Source of the DNA: Nemertoderma westbladi
Taxonomy: Eukaryota; Xenacoelomorpha; Nemertodermatida; Nemertodermatidae
NCBI GenBank assembly: GCA_032718475.1
Contig: JAUCBJ010006359.1
Location: 1-64,000 of the forward strand
Length of the DNA stretch: 64,000 nucleotides
Direction of reading: 5' to 3'
Of this stretch, positions 21,301 through 31,773 are shown one piece after another (within the stretch, counting starts at the first letter, position 1; each line of letters opens with the position of its first letter). Under the pieces are notes generated by a model, which was given only the letters and a program-made list of their open reading frames with translations, was not told the DNA's origin and did no database searches. A program made the translations under genes and the position numbers.

Positions 21301-24300
21301 TAACTCTGTATGGTATTGGTAACATTGTACTGTACACTAACTCTGTATGGTATTGGTAACATTGTACTGTACATTGTAAGGCACACTAACTCTGTATGGT
21401 ATTGGTAACATTGTACTGTACACTAACTCTGTATGGTATTGGTAACATTGTACTGTACATTGTAAGGCACACTAAGTCTGTATGGTATTGGTAACATTGT
21501 ACTGTACACTAACTCTGTATGGTATTGGTAACATTGTACTGTACACTAACTCTGTATGGTATTGGTAACATTGTACTGTACACTAACTCTGTATGGTATT
21601 GGTAACATTGTACTGTACATTGTAAGGTACACTAACTCTGTATGGTATTGGTAACATTGTACTGTACATTGTAAGGCACACTAACTCTGTATTGTATTGG
21701 TAACATTGTACTGTACACTAACTCTGTATGGTATTGGTAACATTGTACTGTACATTGTAAGGTACACTAACTCTGTATGGTATTGGTAACATTGTACTGT
21801 ACACTAACTCTGTATGGTATTGGTAACATTGTACTGTACATTGTAAGGCACACTAACTCTGTATGGTATTGGTAACATTGTATTGTACACTAACTCTGTA
21901 TGGTATTGGTAACATTGTACTGTACATTGTAAGGCACACTAACTCTGTATGGTATTGGTAACATTGTACTGTACACTAACTCTGTATGGTATTGGTAACA
22001 TTGTACTGTACACTAACTCTGTATGGTATTGGTAACATTGTACTGTACACTAACTCTGTATGGTATTGGTAACATTGTACTGTACACTAACTCTGTATGG
22101 TACTGGTAACATTGTACTGTACATTGTAAGGTACACTAACTCTGTATGGTATTGGTAACATTGTACTGTACATTGTAAGGTACACTAACTCTGTATGGTA
22201 TTGGTAACATTATACTGTACATTGTAAGGCACACTAACTCTGTATGGTATTGGTAACATTGTACTGTACATTGTAAGGTACACTAACTCTGTATGGTATT
22301 GGTAACATTGTAAGGTACACTAACTCTGTATGGTATTGGTAACATTGTACTGTACACTAACTCTGTATGGTATTGGTAACATTGTACTGTACATTGTAAG
22401 GCACACTAACTCTGTATGGTATTGGTAACATTGTACTGTACATTGTAAGGCACACTAACTCTGTATGGTATTGGTAACATTGTACTGTACATTGTAAGGT
22501 ACACTAACTCTGTATGGTATTGGTAACATTGTACTGTACATTGTAAGGTACACTAACTCTGTATGGTATTGGTAACATTGTACTGTACATTGTAAGGCAC
22601 ACTAACTCTGTATGGTATTGGTAACATTGTACTGTACACTAACTCTGTATGGTATTGGTAACATTGTACTGTACATTGTAAGGTACACTAACTCTGTATG
22701 GTATTGGTAACATTGTACTGTACATTGTAAGGCACACTAACTCTGTATGGTATTGGTAACATTGTAAGGCACACTAACTCTGTATGGTATTGGTAACATT
22801 GTAAGGCACACTAACTCTGTATGGTACTGGTAACATTGTACTGTACATTGTAAGGCACACTAACTCTGTATGGTATTGGTAACATTGTACTGTACATTGT
22901 AAGGCACACTAACTCTGTATGGTATTGGTAACATTGTACTGTACACTAACTCTGTATGGTATTGGTAACATTGTACTGTACATTGTAAGGCACACTAACT
23001 CTGTTGGTATTGGTAACATTGTACTGTACATTGTAAGGCACACTAACTCTGTATGGTATTGGTAACATTGTACTGTACATTGTAAGGCACACTAACTCTG
23101 TATGGTATTGGCAACATTGTACTGTACACTAACTCTGTATGGTATTGGTAGCATTGTACTGTACACTAACTCTGTATGGTATTGGTAGCATTGTACTGTA
23201 CACTAACTCTGTATGGTATTGGTAGCATTGTACTGTACATTATAAGGCACACTAACTCTGTATGGTATTGGTAACATTGTACTGTACATTGTACTGTACA
23301 TTGTAAGGCACACTAACTCTGTATGGTATTGGTAACATTGTATTGTACATTGTACTGTACATTGTAAGGCACACTAACTCTGTATGGTATTGGTAGCATT
23401 GTACTGTACATTGTAAGGCACACTAACTCTGTATGGTATTGGTAGCATTGTACTGTACACTAACTCTGTATGGTATTGGTAGCATTGTACTGTACATTAT
23501 AAGGCACACTAACTCTGTATGGTATTGGTAACATTGTACTGTACATTGTACTGTACATTGTAAGGCACACTAACTCTGTATGGTATTGGTAACATTGTAT
23601 TGTACATTGTACTGTACATTGTAAGGCACACTAACTCTGTATGGTATTGGTAGCATTGTACTGTACATTGTAAGGTACACTAACTCTGTATGGTATTGGT
23701 AACATTATAAGGCACACTAACTCTGTATGGTATTGGTAGCATTGTACTGTACACTAACTCTGTATGGTATTGGTAGCATTGTACTGTACACTAACTCTGT
23801 ATGGTATTGGTAGCATTGTACTGTACACTAACTCTGTATGGTATTGGTAACATTGTACTGTACATTGTAAGGCACACTAACTCTGTATGGTATTGGTAAC
23901 ATTGTACTGTACACTAACTCTGTATGGTATTGGTAGCATTGTACTGTACACTAACTCTGTATGGTATTGGTAGCATTGTACTGTACACTAACTCTGTATG
24001 GTATTGGTAGCATTGTACTGTACATTATAAGGCACACTAACTCTGTATGGTATTGGTAACATTGTATTGTACATTGTACTGTACATTGTAAGGCACACTA
24101 ACTCTGTATGGTATTGGTAGCATTGTACTGTACACTAACTCTGTATGGTATTGGTAGCATTGTACTGTACATTATAAGGCACACTAACTCTGTATGGTAT
24201 TGGTAACATTGTACTGTACACTAACTCTGTATGGTATTGGTAACATTGTACTGTACACTAACTCTGTATGGTATTGGTAACATTATAAGGCACACTAACT

Positions 24301-24520
24301 CTGTATGGTATTGGTAGCATTGTACTGTACACTAACTCTGTATGGTATTGGTAACATTGTACTGTACATTGTAAGGCACACTAACTCTGTATGGTATTGG
24401 TAACATTGTACTGTACATTGTAAGGCACACTAACTCTGTATGGTATTGGTAACATTGTACTGTACATTGTACTGTACACTAACTCGGTATGGTATTGGTA
24501 ACATTGTACTGTACACTAAC

Positions 24521-24704
24521 TCTGTATGGTATTGGTAACATTGCTGCTCTTCGCTGTTATAATCCTAAATGAAGGTACTTCGGTTGTCGGATACCCAACA
24601 GGTAATGTGACTTTTATTTGACAGCGAATTTGTTCCCCGGGATTACTGGGACTCTCCGGGGTTGCAAGTAATGTCAGAACACAGGTCCGATCTGCCACGT
24701 CCGT
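24521..24704 (-). CDS. WDR59: WDR59-like gene, RWD-domain exon; its last ~22 bases are the first minisatellite unit
   Basis: WDR59 is a GATOR2 subunit acting in amino-acid signalling to mTORC1 at the lysosome. The acceptor is TTTCGTTTCAG|A (exon starts at 24704, phase 0). The exon reads TDVADRTCVLTLLATPES, EQIRCQIKVTLPVGYPTTEV and PSFRIITAKSSN, the RWD pattern with its typical YP..PSF core; vertebrate WDR59 has a closely similar DAADRSC...QYPNN..PSF stretch. The next exon needs phase 1. The only donor giving it is GTTAGT at 24520-24515, inside the first array unit, so the exon continues as NVTNTIQ. The length from PSF to the following LKD (27 residues) is close to vertebrate WDR59 (25). Two other WDR59 donors here also use GTTAGT. 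Confidence 0.88.
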
Positions 24705-24965
24705 CTGAAACGAAAACAATATCAGACTGTCAAACACAAATAAAAATAAAAGGTTCCCTTACAAATAGTAAATACGATGTATTTTTCTTGAAAGTTAATA
24801 ACACCCGCAGGCTGCACTACGTGAGTAATCTATTTTACTTGGGTTGACTTCGCATGGGATTGTTCATATCCATTTCATATATGAAGTTAAATATGTTAAA
24901 TTTGTTTTGTAAGTCCCTTTTTTCCCCTTTTTTTGTCAAATTCGTTAACAAATTTGACAATAAAG

Positions 24966-25205
24966 ACTTTTTTGTCAACAAAAAAAGTAATATTCGAATT
25001 AAATGTTAAAGTAATTTCCATGACATTAATTATAATATTGCATTTAAATAGATAGCGCTGATGGTATCTACAGATTATTTAATATTCTAGAATATATTAT
25101 TAATTATTATTATTATATATTATTAATAGCAATATTATTATTGTTGTAATGGAAAATATTTTGAAATTTAATTCGAAAATTACTTTTTTATTGACAAAAA
25201 AAGTG
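24966..25205. repeat. Small foldback element in a WDR59 intron
   Basis: The ~58-bp arm 24966-25024 (ACTTTTTTGTCAACAAAAAA... ATTCGAATTAAAT) pairs with 25147-25205 in reverse complement, around a ~120-bp AT-rich centre. A further 10-bp inverted pair (TTGTCAAATT / AATTTGACAA) lies just to the left at ~24936-24962. It sits inside the 631-bp intron 24705-25335, so most of this intron is secondary-structure-prone sequence. Confidence 0.75.
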
Positions 25206-25335
25206 TCAGTAGCGGTATTTCAAACAAATTATAACAAATTTCAGTAGCGGTATTCCAGTCACTTGTTTTACATGCCTTGTCTTTCATGCCTCGTACGTTG
25301 AAGTGAGTTGTATCTTTATGCTCTCTTGTACTAAC

Positions 25336-25433
25336 CGAATCTATTACAATGTTGTTCTTTTGGGAGCCCAGCAGAGTTAATTCGGAAAATTCGTCATCAA
25401 GAAATTGGTCTCGAATCTTCACTGTAGGCGTAT
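25336..25433 (-). CDS. WDR59: WDR59-like gene, short exon before the RWD domain
   Basis: The acceptor is TTTGCTACAG|A (AG at 25435-25434) and the donor is TCG|GTTAGT (GT at 25335-25334), giving 98 bases. Two bases complete the Asp codon started in the previous exon, then 32 codons read TPTVKIRDQFLDDEFSEL, TLLGSQKNNIVIDS. The exon ends in phase 0 and continues directly as TDVADRTC in the RWD exon. This corresponds to the start of the WDR59 RWD domain, where vertebrate proteins have a similar LQQEFSL...VNVEMD segment. Joining the exons gives a continuous domain with no gap or stop. Confidence 0.88.
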
Positions 25434-25544
25434 CTGTAGCAAAATGTGATAGGAAATGGCAATGGAATATATGATAGTAATAGTCGTTAGACAAAAATTA
25501 AAACATGGATTTCCCGTGTAAGAATCAACAATGTCAAGTTAGAG

Positions 25545-25958
25545 TTTGACTATTCTGTCTGACTATTCTCAGTTTGCCTATTCTGTCTGACTAATCTCAG
25601 TTTGACTATTCTGTCTGACTATTCTCAGTTTGCCTATTCTGTCTGACTATTCTCAGTTTGACTATTCTGTCTGACTAATCTCAGTTTGACTATTCTGTCT
25701 GACTAATCTCAGTTTGACTATTCTGTCTGACTATTCTCAGTTTGACTATTCTGTCTGACTAATCTCAGTTTGACTATTCTGTCTGACTAATCTCAGTTTG
25801 ACTATTCTGTCTGACTATTCTCAGTTTGACTATTCTGTCTGACTAATCTCAGTTTGACTATTCTGTCTGACTATTCTCAGTTTGACTATTCTGTCTGACT
25901 AATCTCAGTTTGACTATTCTGTCTGACTATTCTCAGTTTGACTATTCTATCTGCTCAG
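25545..25958. repeat. 28-bp minisatellite, ~15 copies
   Basis: The unit contains TTTGACTATTCTGTCTGACT followed by AATCTCAG or ATTCTCAG. Copies differ mainly at that A/T position and at GCC versus GAC. It adjoins the 22-bp array with only ~10 bases between, inside the WDR59 intron 25434-28352. Confidence 0.95.
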
Positions 25959-25967
25959 TTCACCCAA

Positions 25968-27225
25968 ATGTATTGGTCCGCTCACACAACTTTATATGTC
26001 CGCTCTCACAACTGTATTGGTCCACTCACACAACTGTATATGTCCGCTCACACAACTGTATATGTCCGCTCACACAACTGTATTGGTCCACTCACATAAC
26101 TGTATATGTCCGCTCACACAACTGTATATGTCCGCTCACACAACTGTATATGTCCGCTCACACAACTGTATTGGTCCACTCACACAACTGTATATGTCCG
26201 CTCACACAACTGTATTGGTCCACTCACACAACTGTATATGTCCGCTCACACAACTATATATGTCCGCTCACACAACTGTATTGGTCCACTCACACAACTA
26301 TATATGTCCGCTCACACAACTGTATATGTCCGCTCACACAACTGTATATGTCCGCTCACACAACTGTATTGGTCCACTCACACAACTGTATATGTCCGCT
26401 CACACAACTGTATTGGTCCACTCAAACAACTGTATATGTCCGCTCACACAACTGTATATGTCCGCTCACACAACTATATATGTCCGCTCACACAACTGTA
26501 TATGTCCGCTCACACAACTGTATATGTCCGCTCACACAACTGTATTGGTCCACTCACACAACTGTATATGTCCGCTCACACAACTGTATTGGTCCACTCA
26601 AACAACTGTATATGTCCGCTCACACAACTGTATATGTCCGCTCACACAACTGTATATGTCCGCTCACACAAATTTATATGTCCGCTCGCACAACTTTATA
26701 TGTCCGCTCACACAACTTTATATGTCCGCTCACACAACTGTATATGTCCGCTCACACAACTGTATATGTCCGCTCACACAACTGTATTGGTCCACTCACA
26801 CAACTGTATATGTCCGCTCACACAACTGTATTGGTCCACTCACACAACTGTATATGTCCGCTCACACAACTATATATGTCCGCTCACACAACTGTATTGG
26901 TCCACTCACACAACTATATATGTCCGCTCACACAACTGTATATGTCCGCTCACACAACTGTATATGTCCGCTCACACAACTGTATTGGGCCACTCACACA
27001 ACTGTATATGTCCGCTCACACAACTGTATTGGTCCACTCAAACAACTGTATATGTCCGCTCACACAACTATATATGTCCGCTCACACAACTGTATTGGTC
27101 CACTCACACAACTATATATGTCCGCTCACACAACTGTATATGTCCGCTCGCACAACTTTATATGTCCGCTCACACAACTTTATATGTCCGCTCACACAAC
27201 TTTATATGTCAGGTCACACAACTTT
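25968..27225. repeat. 22-bp minisatellite, ~57 copies
   Basis: Two main variants alternate: TATATGTCCGCTCACACAAC and TATTGGTCCACTCACACAAC. Rarer forms have ACTTTATATG or CTCGCACAAC. The CTCGCAC variant recurs 462 bp apart (26685 and 27147 = 21 units), so blocks have duplicated. All plus-strand frames are stop-free because no unit contains a stop; these are not genes. The final units near 27200-27245 are decayed. Confidence 0.97.
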
Positions 27226-28352
27226 CAACTTCATAAGTCAGGCTCACAAATAGATTGGGTATGCTTACTGTGAAAGAGGATCAACTTCAAATCTTGTCAG
27301 ACATCGAAAAACTTACTAGACCTCGAAATCAGATTCCCTATTTCTATTTGCTGGTTTGGAAAGAGTAATGTGTCATAGCTGGTAGGGCCTACTGCCTTGT
27401 GAGAAGTAAATAAAATACATATAAAGATCTTTACTGCATAATATTACTATTTTATCTCATATTATATCTGAAATTCATTTAAAGTGATATATTCAAGAGT
27501 GATTTATGTTCAGAATGTCCAGTTTTGTCCAAGTCACTGAATTAAATTATAAAGTTGAAGAATAAGTACGTAATAGTACGGTGTAACTGGTGCAAAATCG
27601 TCGGAGATACTTTTCTCAAACACTTGTGGCTAAAGAATGAAAGCGAAATTAAAAATTTTACTCACCCAGTAAAGAGGAGGGAGGTGAAACTAACTCTGTT
27701 TCAATCTCATAAGGATTGTAGAATAATTTGGGGAAAAGTTTGTTATATTTGTTATAATGACACTATATTCTGTGTGGTGTTGTCACGTACATGCGACGCT
27801 TTGCCTGTAGATATAAACTAATTACTTCCTTGATGTGTTGGGTTTTAATTAGTGTTCTATGCGGGAGTTAGCGATGCCACATTGTAATTGTTTTCAAACG
27901 GATATTTAATATATTACATGACGTATATACCTTTCGCCATTCGTTATTCAAAAGCGAAAGTTTCAAATCCTATTTCGGACATTACCACACTGGAAGAACC
28001 TTAAGAAAATAATAACATCCGGTGGTTATGATAATAATTTCACGAAATTTCTTGATTAGAGAAGATGATAACTTAGGGTTATTGTTACATGAGTTTTGAT
28101 TATAACATAATAGATCTTTGTTTTTAATTATATTATTTATATTATTATATTATTTATTAGAGCTCATACACAATTCATTTCAATTTAACGCCAATTCAAT
28201 TGTGTTTTAATGAGGGTTTGACAAACTAATAAAAAAAAAAACCTCTCTAAACCTACCCTAACCTTAAAATAAAATTATCGACCAATAGTCGCTTGTAATT
28301 TACTGTGAGGGTGTATATATAACGGAAAACTAATGGCTTTGTGATTATTTAC
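27226..28352. other. Intron sequence, no gene seen; fragment related to the transposon at 52.5-54.7 kb
   Basis: AT-rich WDR59 intron. Two stretches, CCAAGTCACTGAATTAA (~27527-27545) and CTTGTGGCTAAAGAATGAAA (~27622-27641), resemble parts of the inverted-repeat arms at 52483-54730 but in a different order, suggesting an old rearranged relative. An 88-codon frame at 27555-27821 crosses this and has no recognisable domain. Confidence 0.35.
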
Positions 28353-28521
28353 CTTTTTGGGACTCCCCTGGGTCGCTTAGAGATTGGGCGAGTTGTGTTG
28401 TAGGCCGGGTCACATCGTTGAGGCCGTGCGACGCGGCCGACGCCTGACTTAGGTGCTTCCGACGGAACGACAACGGCGAGTCCAACGGGGCGTCGGTTTC
28501 CGGCAAATCGTGAACAAACAG
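28353..28521 (-). CDS. WDR59: WDR59-like gene, linker exon between WD40 and RWD domains
   Basis: The acceptor is TTTTTTTTTCTTTAG|C (AG at 28523-28522) and the donor is AAAAG|GTAAAT (GT at 28352-28351), giving 169 bases. The reading frame is fixed by the WD40 exon (phase 0) and is open for 56 codons: LFVHDLPETDAPLDSPLSF, RRKHLSQASAASHGLNDV, TRPTTQLAQSLSDPGESQK, then one base carried over (phase 1). It is clearly GC-richer than its surroundings, as expected for coding sequence in this AT-rich intron. The composition (Ser, Pro, Asp) and position fit the low-complexity linker after the WDR59 propeller. It is separated from the preceding exon by a 26.6-kb intron. Confidence 0.8.
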
Positions 28522-29428
28522 CTAAAGAAAAAAAAAATTATTAAAGTGAAAAAAAAAATACACAACTGACAAGTTATTTACTATTTACATCATGGTGTGA
28601 AAAGCAGCACTTTTCATCTTTATGACCCCTAGTGAATTTTATGTACCGAGCGAGCGCAGCGAGGGAGGTTTACATAAATATACGATGGTCATAAACGCTG
28701 AATAGTGTTTTTTTTCATAAAATAATGTCCAAAATTTTATTACATTATGTCAACTTATCGCGGTTCTGAATGCTTAATTAAACACTCTAATTAGTGGAGT
28801 GGCTTAACGACATAAAAAGGTGAAATTATGACAAAAGTGTTGGCATTCGTTCGTGGGTTGGTATATAGATGACAAAAGGCCCAGGCTGCAAAGATCTTAC
28901 CATATCATATCATATCATATATTATATTTAATTCGGACAGAGCCGACATAAATCATTGATTATAAATATTAAATAAAACGGAAAGAAGGTATCAGGTTAA
29001 AATTGCCCAAACAGAGATATTAAAACATACAAAGCAAGGTTAAATTTTATATGGGGCTAAAATACGGCACAAATAACTATTTAAAGATGGTACTTGATGG
29101 AAAAATCGAGATTCAAGCAAGGTTAAAATTATATCAGGCTAAAACCAGTTGTTAAGTGACGGAAGAGGCAGGTAAGGAAGGCATAGGTCAAGGAAGCAAG
29201 TGTGTGAAGCACTGTATGATACGCAGGAAGTCAAATAGGTAAGGAGGCCCGTTTATATACGGGACTCCTTTTATATATATATGTTTAGATACCGAAGTAA
29301 CTGCAAATTCTTTCCCGTTTGATACTGAAAGGCAGTGGATGATTGTAGACTGTCCGGATAAAATCTAGAGTCATTTGTTCCTTCATGGTAAGCGCTGACT
29401 GGCCGCCTAACCTAGCATCTAGGTTTTC
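28522..29428. other. Intron sequence, no gene seen; hairpin and microsatellite
   Basis: A nested palindrome lies at 28619-28695 (TTTATGACC ... GGTCATAAA outside, TTTATGTA ... TACATAAA inside, with a GAGCGAGCGCAGCGAG centre). A (CATAT)n tract lies at ~28899-28930. The phrase AAGCAAGGTTAAA recurs around 29032 and 29116. No coding frame was recognised. Confidence 0.5.
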
Positions 29429-29806
29429 TTATAGGTAATATTTGTAAGTCATTAGAGAATACACTGATGGCACGGGGTGGAGCTTTCTGCACATTTGGTG
29501 AGTTGAAAAGAGTCCTGTATATTTCCTACCGCTCAGATTGCACGACACCTTCTGTAGAAAGCTCTGAACCAGTTCATTGGGGCATGTAGCTGTACGGATC
29601 AGGGTGCCAATATTGCTTAGAGTTCGTGTGATAATGGTCGATAATTCGTAGAGTGTTCTATTTGTGACATAATTTCCTTGGTATACCATCTTGCGTAGTG
29701 ACATTCTGTAAGCTGCATCAACGTTGTCGAATTCAGTAGGTGACATGCAGCTCCCAGACATAAACCTTGTGTAGTACAAGATGGAAGGAAGAGCTACAGC
29801 GCGCCA
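29429..29806 (-). pseudogene. Fragment of a LINE reverse transcriptase C-terminal region
   Basis: Minus-strand frame reading WRAVALPSILYYTRFMSG and then SPTEFDNVDAAYRMSLRKM, ending at a stop at 29429. The LPSILYYTRFMSG stretch looks like the post-catalytic (thumb) segment of non-LTR reverse transcriptases. The open frame is cut off on its 5' side by an (AAT)n microsatellite at about 29806-29825, so catalytic motifs are absent. It has the same orientation as WDR59. No poly(A) tail or target-site duplication was identified. Confidence 0.4.
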
Positions 29807-30037
29807 TATTATTATTATTATTACTATTTATTTCGTACACTGGCATGCAGCCAGGAACAGAGTAAGTAAAGAGAGGAGACAAAAACCACAAAATAATACA
29901 TAGATAATACAGAGAAGGCAAAGACAATATATAACTAAATAATACACGATAAACAGATAGTGACATGATAATCTACAAAATAAAATATGGAAATACAATT
30001 AATTAATTAGTACGTAGTGACATACACCAATAAATCT

Positions 30038-30373
30038 GTAATATTATGGGTTTGTTCAGTGGAAAAAATTAGAAAGCGCGTCACCGGGGGTTGAACCAGC
30101 GCTATACGTACGTTTCGGCCTAACAGGCCTCATACAGGCCTAACCAGCTCGCCACTTGCCCCTGACACTCACACTCCCACCTAATCCACTTCTATTGAAT
30201 GGGAAGTCTAAGTTGCATATATTATATCTCTAACAGCGGTCCTACCGGCCTCAAGTACGCTAGAGTGAAACAGGAGGGAAGTACAAATAAATAAATATTC
30301 AGCTCGGTATTGCTGCCAGGTGATATTAATTAAATAAATATTTTTCCACTTCTGAACAAACCCATAATATTAC
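30038..30373. mobile_element. 336-bp element with perfect 22-bp terminal inverted repeats
   Basis: GTAATATTATGGGTTTGTTC at 30038-30057 continues to 30059 and recurs in exact reverse complement at 30352-30373. Similarity continues inward (TGGAAAAA / TTTTTCCA). The interior holds a tRNA-like segment and no open frame. It looks like a MITE, possibly one that captured or carries a SINE-like head. Confidence 0.75.
30072..30165 (-). ncRNA. tRNA-like segment with A and B boxes
   Basis: On the minus strand, TGGCGAGCTGG (30154-30144) fits the Pol III A box and GGTTCAACCCC (30097-30087) fits the B box, about 50 bases apart as in tRNA genes and SINE heads. The start GGGGCAAGTGGCGAGC resembles class II (Ser/Leu-like) tRNAs. 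The fold is not convincingly complete (no clear acceptor pairing), so this is a degenerate tRNA or tRNA-derived SINE head rather than a functional tRNA. Confidence 0.45.
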
Positions 30374-30412
30374 ACCTTTAATTAATTACAGTTGCAACAG
30401 CTCATCTCCAAT

Positions 30413-31300
30413 TTATTTAACCAATAAATCTGACATTTCTGATTTTGAAAAACCCGGAAGTTCAAAAGTGTCGAACTTCAAACAATTTACGAGTTCCCTA
30501 GCACAATTAACTCGCCAATATTCTGATTCTTCTACATAAACATATCGTAAAGAATTAATCTCCTCATTGCTTAAGTTGTTAATATTAAGATTCAACATAA
30601 GAACCCAAGTGTGTCAGGGTGAAGGTATTGCACGGTCCACCCTTTGCGCACAAAGGCCTCTGGCTCTGAGATACCCGTATGATCCCTTTTCCTTTTACTT
30701 TGGCCATGTCAGTTTGGAGTCTCGATTTTGTATCAGATGAGCTCGGATTTAGACATGTTGTCAAACTTCGGGAGGATTTGCTGGAGGTAAAATTGAAAAA
30801 CGCACATTTTGTCTTATCGGCTTCAAATGACAAACCAATTGAACCAAATATTCCTTACTTAGAATGGCAACCATGCAATCTAACTCCTCACGAGATCTTG
30901 CAAATAATATAACATTATCGAAAGCTCCCTGAATATCGAGTTGGCACATATGCACATCTTGTCTTCTTTCACAAGGCTTTTCCAATAATTCTAGATTTAT
31001 GGCCGTAATGATATCAGCTCCGAACTTCTTCGGGTATGCTAATTGATTTGACTCCTCAGTAGACTCCTGAGTAGACCACTCAGTGCGAGGCTTAGACATG
31101 TGGTCATAAAGGTTATTGATGTCTGTTTCCACTTGTTCCTTGTAACTTTTAAGGTGTAGTGATGTAGTTTTGTTCCAGGCTGTCCTTCTTCTTTGTGGTT
31201 GTGTCTTACTTGCTTTACTACTTTGACTTTTGAAAGCAGCAGATACTGACGGTGTTCCGATCTGAACACACGATTTCACCCTCCTCAGCCACCCTACCAT
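30413..31300 (-). pseudogene. Degraded LINE reverse-transcriptase sequence with an internal deletion
   Basis: Minus-strand frame 31300-30761 contains KKFGADIITAINLELLE, then LDIQGAFDNV, which resembles reverse-transcriptase motif A, directly followed by ILFARSREELDCMVAIL, which normally lies just after the motif C YADD. Motif B and the catalytic YADD are therefore missing, as after a deletion. An overlapping frame (30833-30585) continues with FEADKTKCAFFNF and FTLTHLGSYVES, like the thumb-side K-T-K and YLGS segments, so there is also a frameshift. A 61-codon frame at 30598-30413 (NLSNEEINSLRYVYVEESEY) is of unknown nature. Confidence 0.45.
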
Positions 31301-31773
31301 TCACACACCAGCTGAGACTATTATATGATCGATGTATGTCATACATTTTCCCCTGAACAAATATATATGTATAATAATAATATAATAATAATTAACACTT
31401 TAATTTCCATGGCACATTTCCTTAGCAACATGGATTTTACATAGCAACAAGATACTAACTAACTATTGGTATTTTGTTCCCAAATTTTGAGAAAAAAAAC
31501 TGTAGTCCGAAGACTATCGATTGACTAAACTATACATAGTTACCAATAGTATTTCCAGAGCAACGGAAATTTGGTTAACAATTTAATAATTTTTTATTAC
31601 CATTTTGGCTGGTACAATAATGGAGTCTCATTAACACAAATTCTATACTGGCTTCATTGTGCTACGGAAGTGCAATTTGAACAATCGATTATCTATGGGC
31701 ATGAAGTAATACATTAATAATAATATAGTGTACAATATTTGCCTAAGACTAGGTTTAATAATGGAAGCATAAG
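31301..31773. other. No gene seen
   Basis: AT-rich WDR59 intron sequence between the LINE remnant and the G-rich minisatellite. Confidence 0.5.

Larger units (their letters stand above)
10908..24541. repeat. 13-kb minisatellite of 49-bp (L) and 37-bp (S) units, about 300 copies, filling a WDR59 intron
   Basis: All units share GGTATTGGTAACATTGTA and CACTAACTCTGTAT (plus strand). Long units carry an extra 12 bp between them (CATTGTAAGGCA type); short units lack it. A second short form lacks TACTGTACATTG instead. A few units near 23280-24080 gain a further 12 bp (61 bp). The order of L and S is irregular. The first unit, at 10908, is diverged. The last unit runs directly into the RWD exon at 24541. 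A G-for-A variant (GGTAGCATTG) clusters at 23150-24320. One LINE insertion interrupts the array at 14710-15363. On the minus strand each unit contains ACAGA|GTTAGT, the donor used by the RWD exon. Confidence 0.97.

Noticed and set aside
10908-24541. CRISPR-like array
   Set aside because: The units follow one another without unique spacers, and the context is animal intron.
24536-24545. Donor AAT|GTTACC before the array as the end of the RWD exon
   Set aside because: It leaves phase 0, and the next exon would then stop within seven codons; only the GTTAGT donor one step further keeps the frame.
25910-27273. Three plus-strand ORFs of 376-447 codons
   Set aside because: The 22-bp repeat is stop-free in all frames; the region is an intron of WDR59.
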